NCBI GenBank assembly: GCA_905221605.1
Contig: CAJNDS010002228.1
Location: 461,344-525,343, forward strand
Length of the DNA: 64,000 nt
Source: Symbiodinium natans
Taxonomy: Eukaryota > Sar > Dinophyceae > Suessiales > Symbiodiniaceae
Reading direction: 5' to 3'
The notes beneath the pieces were generated by a model. The model ran no database searches and was not told the DNA's origin. It saw only the letters and a list, made by a program, of their open reading frames with translations. The first letter of the stretch is position 1; every line of letters begins with the position of its first letter. Positions 1 through 11,560 of the stretch are shown here, piece by piece. The translations under genes were made by a program, and so were the position numbers.

Positions 1-148
1 AAGAGTGCTTCCAAGAGACTGTGACTTTCATGTCATGGAGGGTCCGGAGCTTCAGCCTCAAAATTCTCCTAATCCTTCAGCCCTGTTAGGGCTGACCGCC
101 GGCCTCGCAGAGCTTCTGGGCCAGGCCTTGAAATCTTTACGTTGGATG

Positions 149-253
149 GTTAGGTTTAGGGTTTAGGGTTTAGGGTTTAGGGTTTAGGGTTTAGGGTTTA
201 GGGTTTAGGGTTTAGGGTTTAGGGTTTAGGGTTTAGGGTTTAGGGTTTAGGGT
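149..253 (+). repeat. Interstitial telomere-like array (TTTAGGG)n
   Basis: About fifteen near-perfect TTTAGGG units, one of the longest such arrays in the window, ending in a degenerate GGTGTAG. This is the plant and dinoflagellate telomere unit. It is flanked by non-repetitive DNA on both sides, so it is interstitial and not a chromosome end, unless the window starts near a contig end. Confidence 0.95.
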
Positions 254-544
254 GTAGCGGGGGGGCGTGCTTGGCGATGGGGGCTACCTAGAAAACTTCA
301 TACTCAGGGACTCAGGGCTTCTTTTTGCATCAACGCTCCCACACCTACGACCAGGCGTGCCATTGCATGACGAAGAGATCCCAGATTGTCAACGGGTATG
401 GTGTGCAGAAACTTGTGTGTAGGTGTCCGAGTTCGCAATATTCAAAAACATAATATGTGTGGAAGGAGAGAGCTTCTGTAGAGGCAGCAGCATCAGGTCG
501 AGGGAGGCTGCCCCCGCCACGGCACTTTTACCCTCTTACCCTTT

Positions 545-695
545 GAGAGAGAAGAGCGAGAGAGAGAGCGAGAGAGAGAGAGAGGGAGAGCGAGAGAGAG
601 GGAGAGAGGCAGCGCGGCAGAGCGGGAGAGAGGGAGAGAGGCAGAGAGGGAGAGAGAGAGAGAGAGAGACAGAGAGAGAACTAGAGAGAGAGAGA
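545..695. repeat. GA-rich microsatellite
   Basis: An almost pure purine tract built from GAGAGA with scattered GAGC and GCAGCG interruptions. The open frame across it is a by-product of the repeat, since GAGAGA encodes Arg-Glu. Confidence 0.9.
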
Positions 696-1971
696 CTATC
701 CTTTGCGCTGTACGAACCTGTCTACCCGTGGCTTGTCATACAAGTCGTGTCTGATGGGGTAATGCATGCGACGCACTTGCACCAGACACAGGGCACAGGG
801 ATGACCCTCCGAATAAGGAGGGGAACATCCACCTCTGTGGTTCACGCCGACTGGATCGCTGGAGCACGCCCCGGGGCGATTCCCTTCGGGGGGTCAAGAG
901 CGCAGGAAGGACAAAAGACAGAGTTTCAGCACAAGCACCAATATCAGTCTGCAAGGTTGTTGCGATGGCATGTTAATTCTCGAGTCGTGCTCTGTTTTCC
1001 TTTTTGCTTGCGTGCAGCGTCGCGAGAGGGGGGGGGGGGGGTCCTGCAGCCTGCCACCTTCGTACATTGTGACATAAAGTCGGGGAAGAGCCGCCTTCAC
1101 GTACAGTACCGCTGCAACTACTATTTGCTTAAGAACCCCAAAAGAAAAGAAAATAATAATTCCTATATTACCCTTAAAAAGGAAGAATGTTTCTATTTTT
1201 TCGGGGTTGCTTACCCCAGGCAAACTTCAGGGGGAGCCAGCAAACATACTGAAGGTGGGCCAGATTACTTCGGGGCGGGAACGATCACCGTTCCACATGA
1301 GATAGAGATTGCATGTTTTTCTGGCCGCCTGTAGGGGAAACCACGAAACCTGTTTCTTGTGTTGTTTCTCGTGGGGGCGGGGGGGGGGGCTTTTCCGGGG
1401 GTGTGCTTTCCGTGAGTATCCCCGCCTTCTACGTGATTTTACGTGTCACACCGACACCGAACGCGGGGGTGCTTCGGGGCCGTCTATGCCTCGCAGAAGA
1501 AGAAGAAGAAGAAGAAGAGAGCGAGAGAGAGAAAAAAAAAAAGATGCCAGCTAAACTCCATGAGAGCCCGCACACGTCTTTGCAGGGCCTGCAGGCCGAG
1601 GTGGAGGTGACAGTGGAGCAGAATGCCACCAAGGACCCATCTTGGACAAACACCGTGTCGTCACTCGACGGATGCTTCCGTTGCTGACTCTCGCTGAATC
1701 GAAGCTCCCTGCCCATAGCCGTGGCGGGAGTCTGAACGAATTCCCTGCTCCTCGTGATGCTCTCACTGCTCCCCGAAACCGTTTCCTCCTCGGCCGATCA
1801 AACCGATGCCCTGGCTTGTTCTGCAGACAGGAGAGTTTGGTGCATGTGGCCTTCGTGGCAGATGCCAAGTACGACTCTGAGGAGTCGTTTCCTGCTGCCG
1901 CAAGCAAGCATGAAAGCTCAACGCTGATGAGCATGCATACATACACGCATCTTTATGTACAAGTGTGTGTG

Positions 1972-2046
1972 TATATATAATCTTATATAGTATAATATGT
2001 ATTTATATAGTTATATGTGTACATATATATATATATATATACATAT
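1972..2046. repeat. TA-rich microsatellite
   Basis: An AT-only tract ending in about eleven TA dinucleotides. Short open frames over it encode only Tyr/Ile/Thr low-complexity peptides and should not be taken as genes. Confidence 0.85.
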
Positions 2047-2380
2047 CTGTTTCCCGATATGGTATATGCAAATATTCTTCGTTCTGGTGCAATATCTACA
2101 GAGCAAGCTAGATATCGATATCTATATCTATCTGTGTATACATATACTTCTATATCCAGCCTAGTGACGTGCATTCATTTGCCACGTTGTGTTTCCGAAC
2201 CTCTCTGGGCCCTATAACTGCGACAGGAGCTGCAGCTCTTCTTGTCAAGTCTCGAAGAACTTACCGCGCCGCAGGCCTGGCCCGCGTTATGTCAATAATA
2301 GATACAAGGTAGCATGGAAAGTGTAACATACTTGTGGTACGTAGACGTTTAGCACATACACTGTACGACTGATAACATAT

Positions 2381-3660
2381 CATGGAACTTTCTAAGCCAG
2401 ATATTGCACCGAAATGTGACATAGCATGCGTAGCACATAGTAGAGAACTGCTTCGTTGGAATCTGGGGAAATGGTTTTGCCATGTTTTGTTTTGGAATTC
2501 ACATGTTTCGCTGTGTAGACTACAGAGGGAATCCTTTGATACATTGTTTCAAAAAGACATGGATGCCTGTTTTCATGAGAGGTGCAGGCCCTGCTGAACC
2601 TGAATATCCAGGCGGCCCCGTCCTAAGGAGAAGGAGTGACCGGGGGAGGGATTCCTCACAAGCCTCACGCGAGGCGGGTTGCTAGAGCAAATCTGAGGCA
2701 CAAGAGGTAGGAGCTCAGGAGCATTTGCTGTTGTCCCTTAACAGCGCATCCTCAACAAGGGTCCCTCCCGAAGAATGCTCTGAGTTATTGTCGCGAATTG
2801 GGCAGACTAGCAGGAGATGGCTAGAATGGCTTGAGCTTTCTCAGCTGATGTCCGGGTTCAGGTGCAAGAACTGAGCTTGATCTGTGCCTTCAGGGATCTC
2901 TACGCTTCGTTCGGATCAGCTCATAGATCCACTGCGCATTTCGCATTTTGAGGCATTCCAATGTCTTGAGCCCGCGGGTTAATGCGATGTTCACTGAGGG
3001 AACTTTGATCGTAGTTTTGGGGCCTTTGCAGTCTTTCGAGGTTTCTGTGCAGCCAAGGCGAATACAACAGCACGTGTGAACGGCGTAATTGGGCTTCTTG
3101 GCTTTCAGCTTGAGACGGCACACATCAGAACTGAAAGCAGTTGTGTCCTGAAGTTGGTTTCGACACTACAGGACATGACCAGGAAGTAACTAAAGGCTTG
3201 CATTCCGACACGATCGACCTTCTGTCTGTAGCCTGTGGCAACTTGAATCATGATTTCCAACGCTTAGCTGAACGAGCTTTGATTCTAGCATCTCCACTGC
3301 TCGTGTGGCCTTCAGTTTTTCGCAGGTTGAGGCTGCGAGTTTTCAAGCAGGCGCCGGTTGTCGTTGGAACATGTAATTGTATAAGGGGCTTGCAGAGTCT
3401 TTGTCCCGGTTGAGCTTCAAGATGCTTTGCAGCAAGATTGCGAGAATGGTTGCAGGACGTTGCAGCCCGTCTTGTCAGTCATGTGAAGGTGGATCCCTTG
3501 GGATGGCCTCTTAAGGCAGAGCAGCGTGCTCTCGACGTGGGCATGGCCAACCGCCTCCCAAAAACGGTCCAAAATTTCTGAAGCGGATCTAGGGTTCTAG
3601 AAAGACGGCTGAGACCTGGTGACCAGTGCGTCAGGCAGACCCAGATCCTCAAAAATGTGC
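2381..3660. other. No recognisable gene
   Basis: Short open frames exist on both strands, the longest about 90 codons, but none shows a known domain. No telomere-like array or notable microsatellite was seen. Confidence 0.5.
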
Positions 3661-3668
3661 TGTACGTG

Positions 3669-3880
3669 AAATCGCCCCACTTGCCCCATTTGCCCCACCT
3701 GCCCCACGTGCCCCAAGCTTCAGGGCGCAGGGTAACGGGGGCGGGGCAGATCTGCAAGGGCAAGTGGGACCAGTGGCAGAACTCCCTCAGCGGCCCGCAC
3801 AGGGCGCAAGTGAGGCAAGTGGGGCGATGTCGTTTCCAACCAAAAAACCCAGAGCAAGTGGGACAAGCGGGGCAAGTGGC
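3669..3880. repeat. Nonamer repeat CCCCAYYTG with inverted copies
   Basis: Between 3672 and 3715 the sequence repeats variants of CCCCACYTGC four to five times in a row. From about 3808 to 3880 the complementary form GGGGCAAGTG / GAGGCAAGTG appears at least four times on the same strand. The two blocks could pair as an imperfect stem around a loop of roughly 100 bases. The encoded Pro-His-Leu repeats are a by-product. Confidence 0.6.
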
Positions 3881-5880
3881 AGAAAACAGCTAGCGGCCCC
3901 ACGTTTGCACGCCCACTGCAGAGTTCGATGTCCGGAAAGAGGCCGCAACCGAGAACGACAACCCGGACATCGATGTCGTTGTGGTGGATGGCCCGGAGGC
4001 CAGCAGAGCAAAAGCTGGTAGTCTGATATTCTTACAACCTTCTACTCGTATATTTCTTACAACCTTCTACTCGTATCTTACTATATATGACAATGTCAAT
4101 GAAATTGCAGGGTTTTTATCTTCTGATACTCTGCGAGGACTGGTCACTAATGATACTAGTGACTGCAAGTCTCGGCTTGCAAGAATCTTCACAAGGCAAG
4201 CCGCTGTCTCACCCTTTCCAGGCATTCCAAGCAACGTTTTGCTGAGTTATGCCCAGGCAGAAGCACCTCTGGACAATTCCATCGGGATGCTCGGTTTCAG
4301 CAGAACCGGGATCCATGAAGCAATTTGCGTGACAGAGGCTGCTGCCGAATATACCTCCTAGCCGGATGGCGTTCATTCCCGACCTGTGTTTGCGGCCCTC
4401 TCCGCTCAAACAAGCTTGTACAGACTGGTCTTCACACCCGGAATGCTGCACTAAGGGTGGCATGGTTGCTAGGTGGCACAGTTGTTGCCATCGCGCTGCT
4501 CTTTGGATTAGAATACCAGCAAGCTTTCCTTGCTATCTTCGATTTATTCGTCGTTGCTGTCTCCATAATTATTTCGCTCTTAAGCCCTCTGCGACTGCGA
4601 CAAGCTTGGCCATCTGTCAAAAGATTTTTTCATTTTGCTTCGGGTGGTTTGTAAAGCTATCAAGCCGATGGGCTGCAAAATCATCGACCATGACACCAGT
4701 TCGACGAACGAGGTGTTCGGGCGTCCTTTGCTACTTCTACACCAAAGCTGCCCAAGCTGCGAGCGGTCAGGACCTGGGCAGTAGAGGGTGAGAAAGCCTT
4801 TGGTATGGAGCAGTGGGAAAATATTGAACGCTCCCTCAACTTATTGCCTGGGACATGTAAAGGGCTAGCCGGTGTCTCCGGTGTTTGCTCAACGGCAGGA
4901 GGGCAGACGGAATCAGCCGGAGCCAAAAGAGGTGGAGTTCGGCATGCCGGAGAGCCTGCAGCTTAGCAAGCGGGGCTGCAAGGTTGACTTAGCCATTAGA
5001 AGTTTTACGGACATCATTGATCTTGCAGAAAGAAGAGATTGTCCAAGATTCCGGCGCAGCCAGTACGCTTTGTATAGAAATAGTTACAGCTCTTTGCGGA
5101 TCCAGGCTGTCGTGGGGATGCACAGGGTTGCAACTTTCCAGTGCACTCCCGGCCTCAGACCAGTCCCGTGCCTCAATAAAGTGCACTCCCGGGCTTCAAC
5201 AGGTTGCCAAGATGCAGTGTGTAGAGAAGTCGACTGAGACCGGGCAGTGAGGGACCCCACCTTGTGATTCGTTCTCGAAGCACCTGGAAGCTGAAGCACA
5301 CTTGACTTGTTGCTTAGTGGTGGTTGATTGGAGCTCCGGATACCCTTTTGCTGCAGAGGTGTTTGGGCTTCAAAACCAACCTACAACTACGACCCTAAAC
5401 CCGCTGTACCAAATCCAAGCCCCCTGGATCCCGTCGGTGCCTCTGCCACACGAGACCCGATTTTGCCAACGACGGACAAGAAAGCAGACGGCAAAGCTAC
5501 GTCTGAGGCGACCTTTGCACTTGCTGAAATCTTGGGATCTCTTTGGAAGGTTGGGGAACTTTGTTGGACCTTCATGGGCCTTTCGAGTTCGCTGTGGAGT
5601 GTTCGAATCCCGCAAACTCGCGTCCCAGAACTAGGGACACTGCTTAGGCTTTGGATGAGTTCTTTCTTATAGGCGACAAAGATGCGCTGGCGAATCCGGA
5701 GCCGAAACCCTTCCCACCGTGGTAACTCCTTGTCCCGCGCAGGACGCGTTGGCGGTCGTTGTTGATTCCTGCAAGGCCCCGGCTATGGCTTCACATGGGG
5801 CGAGATTCATTGGAGGCTACTAGACCACAGGTCGCAGGCTGCAGCAACCAAAACATGTGCGCCCCCCCCCCCACCACTAA
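3881..5880. other. Mostly unassigned DNA with a small tandem duplication
   Basis: A segment of about 23 bases containing TTACAACCTTCTACTCGTAT occurs twice in tandem at 4028-4076. Beyond the hydrophobic open frame described separately, no family was recognised. A C11 run sits near 5861-5871. Confidence 0.45.
4445..4654 (+). CDS. Possible exon with two membrane segments, unidentified
   Basis: Part of an open frame from 4325 encodes two strongly hydrophobic stretches separated by a short polar turn: GGTVVAIALLFGL, then IFDLFVVAVSIIISLL. They are followed by a basic region containing RLRQAW. This could be a helical hairpin of a membrane protein exon on the plus strand. No family was recognised, and hydrophobic frames also arise by chance, so this is a weak call. 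No clear start codon or splice sites were fixed. Confidence 0.2.
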   Translation, partial: AALRVAWLLGGTVVAIALLFGLEYQQAFLAIFDLFVVAVSIIISLLSPLRLRQAWPSVKRFFHFASGGL

Positions 5881-5891
5881 GATCTCAGTCA

Positions 5892-5920
5892 TGTGTGTGT
5901 GAGTGTGTGTGTGTGTGTGT
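5892..5920. repeat. TG microsatellite
   Basis: Alternating TG dinucleotides with one GAG interruption. Confidence 0.85.
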
Positions 5921-5999
5921 TTGTTGCTCACACCTCTCGATCAGGATGACCAGATCGAGCTTATGCAAGCTCCGGCCTCGGTGTGCTTGCTTCTGCAAG

Positions 6000-6168
6000 G
6001 GAGACCTACAGTACGGACAGCCTTGCAATAGCGTTGCAGCGCATTTGTGGGGAGTACATAGGGGGGGGGGCGGGGGCAGGGGAATTGTCAGTTTTTTCAT
6101 GGGATGAGGCCCTCGACATTGCCTTCGAGGATCTGGGCATTTCATTTCTGGAGGACAGTTCGCCCTGA
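6000..6168 (+). CDS. Possible coding exon(s), unidentified
   Basis: Two acidic, amphipathic peptides lie in one open frame on the plus strand: ETYSTDSLAIALQRICGEY, then WDEALDIAFEDLGISFLED. A G10-containing run (6061-6076) separates them and would encode glycines. Composition looks like real protein, unlike the surrounding frames, and AAG precedes the first block, as at the acceptors in the better-supported genes. The G run may be an intron end or a sequence error. Function unknown. Confidence 0.25.
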
Positions 6169-7330
6169 CTTGAGAAGCTCGTAAAAGTTGATCAGTGCCG
6201 ACTGGCCTCGAATGGCATCTCCGCAGCAGCCCTTCAAGAGAGTCCCGAGATCATCGTCTACCAATCCGGTGCCAGGACGACACCCAGTCAGAAAACACGA
6301 TGGAAGCGCAGCTCTCAGGGTGAAAGTGGGGCATGTGATACCTCTGTCGAGCTCAGTTGTGCCAACCGGAGAGTTTGTGGTGGCCCCTGAGGCTGTCGTA
6401 GTCATCTGGAGGGTCCCCTTGTACATGCAAGTGAGAAGCTTTGCCTGTCGGTTCCTTCTTTCGTGCCTGCAAGCGGTTCAAGAGTGCTGTTCTCCACGAA
6501 CATCCAGGAATGATCTTTGTCTCATGCTAGATCAAGAACCTTTCTGACCTGTAAGATTGCCTTGGCATGCATGATACAGTAGAATATCTTTGCAAAAGAG
6601 CAGGTCCGGAGCCGAACTACAGCGTCCCCCGCCCAAATCGGATAGAGGCTCGAGCCCCTAGGCAAAAGTACAAGCTCCCAACCTGTGCCTCCACAGAAAC
6701 AAAAAAGCGTTGGAGAGCTGCTTACAGGAAGACTTTTTGTCTGCAGAGGGTCGGCAAAGAAGCCTCAGAATTCTAGCTTCTCACCTAAAACCTCAAAGCC
6801 CCCATTTGCTTCCTTCTTTATGGCCCGACTGACTGCTTGGCCTGAGCTCGGCATGCCATAGATATTCAGTACAGTATCTGACTAACGGACCGACAGACCT
6901 TGCCTGCCTTGTGCGAGAGTGAGCGACTAAAGCCCCCATTCCTGGGGTTCGGGGCTCCTCCAGGGGGGGGGGAAGGGGGGGAAGGGGGTAGGTAGCGTTC
7001 GCGCTCCCCACGACTTCAGGCGCTTGCAGCAGCTGGCATTGATATCGTGGAGGTCAGCTGGGGTTGGTGCTGTGAGGTAACCCGCGCATTCAACTCACTC
7101 CATTCAACTCACTCTCGCGCGCGCGCGCGCGCGCGATTATCAGGACCTCAGGCGCACCATGCACATTCCATGCCTTGGCGGCGAAATAATTGTCCTAGAG
7201 CACCTCAATCGCTGAAGGCTCTGAATCGTTCTGAAGTTGAAGCCCACGAGATTCAGATGTGACAGCACCGGTGAGCCAGGACGACGGTGGAGGCTCAGCG
7301 CGGGCCCCAGTTGACGTGGAACAGCGGTTG
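6169..7330. other. No recognisable gene; G runs and a CG microsatellite
   Basis: Short open frames only. G-rich patches lie at 6963-6990. ATTCAACTCACTC is duplicated at 7088-7114 and followed by a CG alternating tract (7115-7135). No family was recognised. Confidence 0.5.
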
Positions 7331-7879
7331 CTGCTACTCCCGGAGCAGATCTCACACACTACAGAACTGTGAACCCAAATCCCTAGACCCTAATGACAGC
7401 TCTTTCAACTGCTCCAAGATGCCCCAGGTCGCCGATGAGCGTGGCTTGGACTTCTTTGCCGTGCTTCCGATCGCCTAGGGAGACTTGCACATGGATCTCT
7501 TCACCAATATGCAAGATGATGCGAGTAAGATCTTATCATTCAGATATTCACCGTACGACCCCATGCTTCCCTCCAGCTTCTGCACCAGGTGAGCTCAACC
7601 AACTGCTGGCCATAGCCGACGAGGCGCATGGCTGAGCGAAGACAACACGGGCTCAGACTGGATGCATGCAGCACTCTTGAGCTTTCCCAGGTAGGTCGAT
7701 AGATGAGCATTTAGCATTTACAACAGAAGCACTGCCCATCCGCAAGACATATGCTTCATGTCCAAGATCTGAGAAAGTGACGAAGTCGAAAGAAGACGCC
7801 GTGACACAAGCGGCGCATGGAGCTCCCTTCGCTGAGTTTGTGAGAGAGCGAGCCAGAGAGAGAGAGAGAGAGAGAGCGA

Positions 7880-7931
<52 letters not shown>

Positions 7932-8660
7932 GAGAGAGATAGAAGCAGTGCAGAAGAAGTAGAAGGAAGAAGTAGGAAAAAGAGAAAGAAGTATAGACAG
8001 AAAGCAGCGACACAGGCGGGCGTGACCTTCGAGGCCAGGAGATTCGCTCAACAGCACGAATCCTGAGCGCGTCAGCGCTTGGATCTGAAAGCACAATACT
8101 GCCTGGATATATACCGCAGTCCGAGTTGGCTAGACATACTGAAACATGCCAAGACATCTGCGCTTCCTATGTAGCAAATCGCGGAGTCCTAGCAGCAGGA
8201 TGACTCGGAGTTGGCCTTGGCAGATGCCCTTCAGCTGAAGCGATAGTTACACATTCGGCTGCCAGTCAGACACCACAGAACTATGTCAGTTCTTTCAGCT
8301 GTACTCCAAGTCGCCCCAGGTTGTCAGCAATGAACGTGGCTTGGACTTCATTGCTGTGATTGCTGTGCGCTTCTTTCCGATGTAAAATTTAGTTCATAAG
8401 ACGCAAGCAAGCACCGGACGATTTTGGGTTTCCCTCCAGCTTCTTTACCAGGCGAGCTCGACGAACTGCTGGCCAAAGCTGACGTGACCTTCGAGGCCAG
8501 GAGAGTCACTCACGAAGCTAGCGCATGAATCCCGAAGCTGCTTTGTCTAAAGGGCAATGCTGCTTAGCAACTCATAAGAAAAGAAGGCAGTGTCCTGGCA
8601 GGGCGACTCGGACGCGGAGGTGGCTAAGGAAGACGCCCTTCAGCTGAGATTTTAGACCAT
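7330..8660 (+). repeat. Degenerate tandem duplication of an unknown gene segment
   Basis: Blocks in the first half recur in the same order in the second half. CCAGGT...GAGCGTGGCTTGGACTTC (about 7424) recurs near 8310. CCCTCCAGCTTCT...CAACTGCTGGCC (about 7570) recurs near 8433. GTGACCTTCGAGGCCAGGAG (8022) recurs at 8484. GACTCGG...GCCCTTCAGCTGA (about 8202) recurs near 8609. The translated block QVADERGLDFFAVL in copy 1 corresponds to QVVSNERGLDFIAVI in copy 2, suggesting the unit was once coding. Copy 1 alone carries the GA and GGAGCC repeat tract. No family was recognised. Confidence 0.6.
7849..7940. repeat. GA tract followed by (GGAGCC)n hexanucleotide array
   Basis: A GA dinucleotide tract runs into eight or so tandem GGAGCC units (about 7880-7930) and back into GAGAGA. 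It lies inside copy 1 of the 7.3-8.66 kb tandem duplication and is absent from copy 2. Confidence 0.9.
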
Positions 8661-10136
8661 TCACATCCAGAACTTGCTGGCAGCGACCAGTGGTGACCGT
8701 TTCGGGAAGACAGCCCCAAAAAAGGGAAAAAAGGCACCAAACGGCCCAGCGACGGTCCGTTCCGCTCTAAGGTACTGGAGCTTTGATGCAATTAATGCAC
8801 TGCTTCGAACTTCGCTCACCACGCAAAAGCGAGCGCTCTGCAACACGCACGCCGAGATCGAGATGAGCCATTGACATGTCATCTATATTTGCGTGGCTCT
8901 TGCTTTGACATGTGACAGCTGCTTGGGCGTCAAGCTTCTTTTCTGACATGAGCATGTCCTTGCAGCAGGTCCACTGACGTGCATTGCCTTAAGCAGCTGC
9001 TGGAAGAGAGAGACCGTGGCCCGCACGACATATTGTTGGCCCAGCTTGCCATGTACAAGCTCAGAAGATTGTTTTGAAAGTAAAAAAATTGAGTAGGAAA
9101 GGTAATAAACGGTATATAAATATATATATATATATATATATAATTCTATTTGCAATTTGCTTTAAGTCGTATTAGCAACCAGTAAAGTTATAATGGATGC
9201 AGCCCCCTCCCTGGCCTCCGAAAAAAGCGCCCCAAAACACATGTCCACCCACCCGTGACGCAAGCTGCCTTGGATTCGGATGGTTTGCTTTAAGACCGCC
9301 AGAAGTAGCGCGCTATAGTACGTTCTGCCAAAGTCACCTTGCCATATGAGAGCTGAGGAGCGAGTTCATGCGCCTTTGCTCATGTTTGCATGCCGCGGCT
9401 CAAAAAAAGTGAGGTGAATCGATGGATCCATGCAAGATCACAAGCCGCCGCAATGAACCTCCCAGAATTGGCAGCAAGTGGGCATAGAGAACGGGGGGAG
9501 ACATCTCCAAGTCTGACGGAGCCTGACATGCACACGCAAAATATTGCGCACAGCGATTGAACTCCGTGGCATCGCCTTGTAGAAGGGTGGAAGGCCAATA
9601 TGGGCAACTTGGCTCCGCCCTCACTGGGAGATGATTGTGCTGTTTTGTGCCACTCTTGTGTCAACATATCCCTGCGTGTACAGTGTACAGCACCTCCCGA
9701 AAATGATGCTGATCCATGCTGCTCCAAACTGCAAGGGCTTGGGCGGCACAAGCGAGGAGACGCAAAAGGCACCAGCAGCCAGCGCATGATTCCAACACAT
9801 GTTTCCAATGAAGCTGCTCGTGAGATTGCCGGGAGAAGGCAAATTTTCGCAACTGCCTCAAGAAAGAGTGCGTGCCACAGGCGCCTGATAGTGAATGGAC
9901 TCGCCCTCCGATTCGGCTTTGTTCAGACATGATGCTGCTTCTGGGGGGCAGATGGCACAGGTACAGAACGTGCGGATCTGAATGTTTTTCTTGCTAGTGC
10001 CTCCACTTACGCGCCAGCCGTCAGCATAACCATAGCTACCCAAGTAGAAGGAGTTTGGAGACGTCACAGCTCCAGGTTTTGCAGCTTCGCTCCGTGTCCA
10101 CAATGGGCACAAAGTGCGAGCCTCTGCTGTAGCTCG
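8661..10136. other. No recognisable gene; TA tract
   Basis: Open frames up to about 140 codons overlap on both strands from 9380 to 10112, but none shows a known motif. A TA microsatellite occupies 9114-9142. Confidence 0.45.
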
Positions 10137-10202
10137 GGTTTAGGGTTTAGGGTTTAGGGTTTAGGGTTAGGGTTTAGTGTTTAGGGTTAAGGGTTTTGGG
10201 TT
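10137..10202 (+). repeat. Interstitial telomere-like array (TTTAGGG)n
   Basis: Five good TTTAGGG units, then degenerate forms (TTAGGG, TTTAGTG, TTAAGGG). A second small cluster of the same orientation follows at 10395-10420. Confidence 0.9.
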
Positions 10203-10740
10203 TTCATGCACACTTTTGAGTCACTTGTTTTGCAAGGCATGCAGGGCGCCTTATGCACTCATGGCCCGCTGCGGCGAAGTTGTGCAGGTTCGGCATGGTA
10301 ACCCCTGGGCGCCCAGAGACCCGATCGGCTTACGACTCGGCGCACGATTGCGAATTCATGCCACGCTCCACAATTCCTTGTTGATAACAACCATGAGGGT
10401 TTAGGGTTTAGGGCTTAGGGCCCAGACGTTAAAACTATAGTGAGGATCCACTGCGATCAGAAGCGGCGAAGCAAGCAGCACATGCAGAAGAAAGCCACGG
10501 CCTGAGCACATGCATATGATTGCATATGCCATCATGGCAACCATGGCAACCCAAAGATGGCTGCCATCTTCGTCAGGTTTACTTGCATGCGAGCACCGGT
10601 GCGCCAAGAGGAACCGGATGATCAGATCGCACACGTGGTGTTTTGTGAGTGGTGACTTGTGGATGCCTCCGGATGCGCTGTAGCTGCTGTGGCCTGCAGT
10701 TGTTGGTCCACGGTCCCTATCTGGCCGTGTACTTTCGTCA

Positions 10741-10975
10741 AAGAGCAGCCGTGGTCAGAGCAGCCATGCCTGCAAAGCATTTCTTGGCCGGAGCAGCCAT
10801 GCCTGCAAAGCATCCATGCCCGCACTACCAGCGCATCCCAAAGCATCCATGCCACGTCCGTGCTACCAGCATCCACTGGCCAAAGCATCCATGCCTTCGC
10901 GAGAAGCACGTCGGTGCTACGATAGCACCCATTAGCCAGAGCACGATAAAAAACCTACGTGCTACCAGAGCATCC
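10741..10975. repeat. Short imperfect tandem repeats (GCAAAGCATCCATGCC type)
   Basis: A 23-base unit containing GCAGCCATGCCTGCAAAGCA occurs at 10758-10780 and again at 10791-10813, a spacing of 33. It is followed by three dispersed copies of AAAGCATCCATGCC and three of GTGCTACCAG/GTGCTACGA-like sequence up to about 10970. Frames on both strands reflect the repeat and do not indicate a known protein. Confidence 0.65.
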
Positions 10976-11298
10976 ATCATTTAGGCCGTACTAATTATAT
11001 TTGTGAAGGTGCCGCCGCTTGCATTATCTTGTATTCTAGGTCTGCCTGTGTGTTGCAACTCTTTGCTGCACGCGCACTTTCATCATTCCAGGCGCTCGCA
11101 TCACTAATATATCCACACCTAGAAATCAAAGTAGTTTGAAAGACAAAAAAGGCTTGCACAACTGCGATTTTTAAGCCTGAGGCCCAACAACAACGCCGAC
11201 GATCGTGGGAAATTCAGCAAACGGATGAATCGGATGAATCAGGAATGTGCAATTCGGGGAGCGCAGGGACTCTGGACCTAGTTATAGCCTCCCTTGCT
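10976..11298. other. No recognisable feature
   Basis: Non-repetitive DNA with no gene or repeat that I could identify. Confidence 0.5.
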
Positions 11299-11341
11299 GG
11301 GTTTAGGGTTTAGGGTACCCGAAAACCCTAAACCCTAAACC
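11299..11341. repeat. Inverted (fold-back) telomere-like repeat
   Basis: Two TTTAGGG units on the plus strand are followed after a short ACCCGAAA junction by the complementary CCCTAAACCCTAAACC. The two arms can pair as a near-perfect hairpin with a very small loop. All other arrays in the window run in one direction only. Confidence 0.9.
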
Positions 11342-11560
11342 TTTTGTTGGGTTAGGAACTGGCCGGCCGCTTTAGAGCAGCCTTGGTCACAGCCTGAGCG
11401 GAACGTTGCAACGCATGTCAGCGCAAGGCTCAGAAGCTCAGTATCAATTTTGGGCAGCACGACAGCGACAGGACTTGGATGGGAGAGCCGTTTCGGCACA
11501 AGGTTCAGGCAACTTTCCTTGAGGCCAACTTGTCAACTCTCAATCCGTTCTTGTGCGGAC

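Larger units (their letters stand above)
254..2380. other. Gene-poor stretch with simple repeats
   Basis: No protein family was recognised on either strand. Long open frames here run through purine tracts and are not persuasive as genes. It holds a GA/GAGC tract (545-695), a G12 run near 1028-1041, a GAA tract followed by A-rich sequence (1495-1542), and a TA/ATGT tract (1972-2046) followed by GATATC/TATATC-rich sequence to about 2160. Confidence 0.6.

Noticed and set aside
149-253. True chromosome end
   Set aside because: The array is short and flanked on both sides by complex sequence, and similar arrays recur through the window.
423-1334. A 303-codon plus-strand open frame
   Set aside because: More than a third is GA-repeat Arg/Glu/Ser sequence, and the rest has no domain or consistent composition. 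It is open because purine repeats lack stops.
7653-8157. Minus-strand frames with Ala-Pro or Ser-Gly repeats
   Set aside because: They are translations of the GGAGCC and GA arrays.
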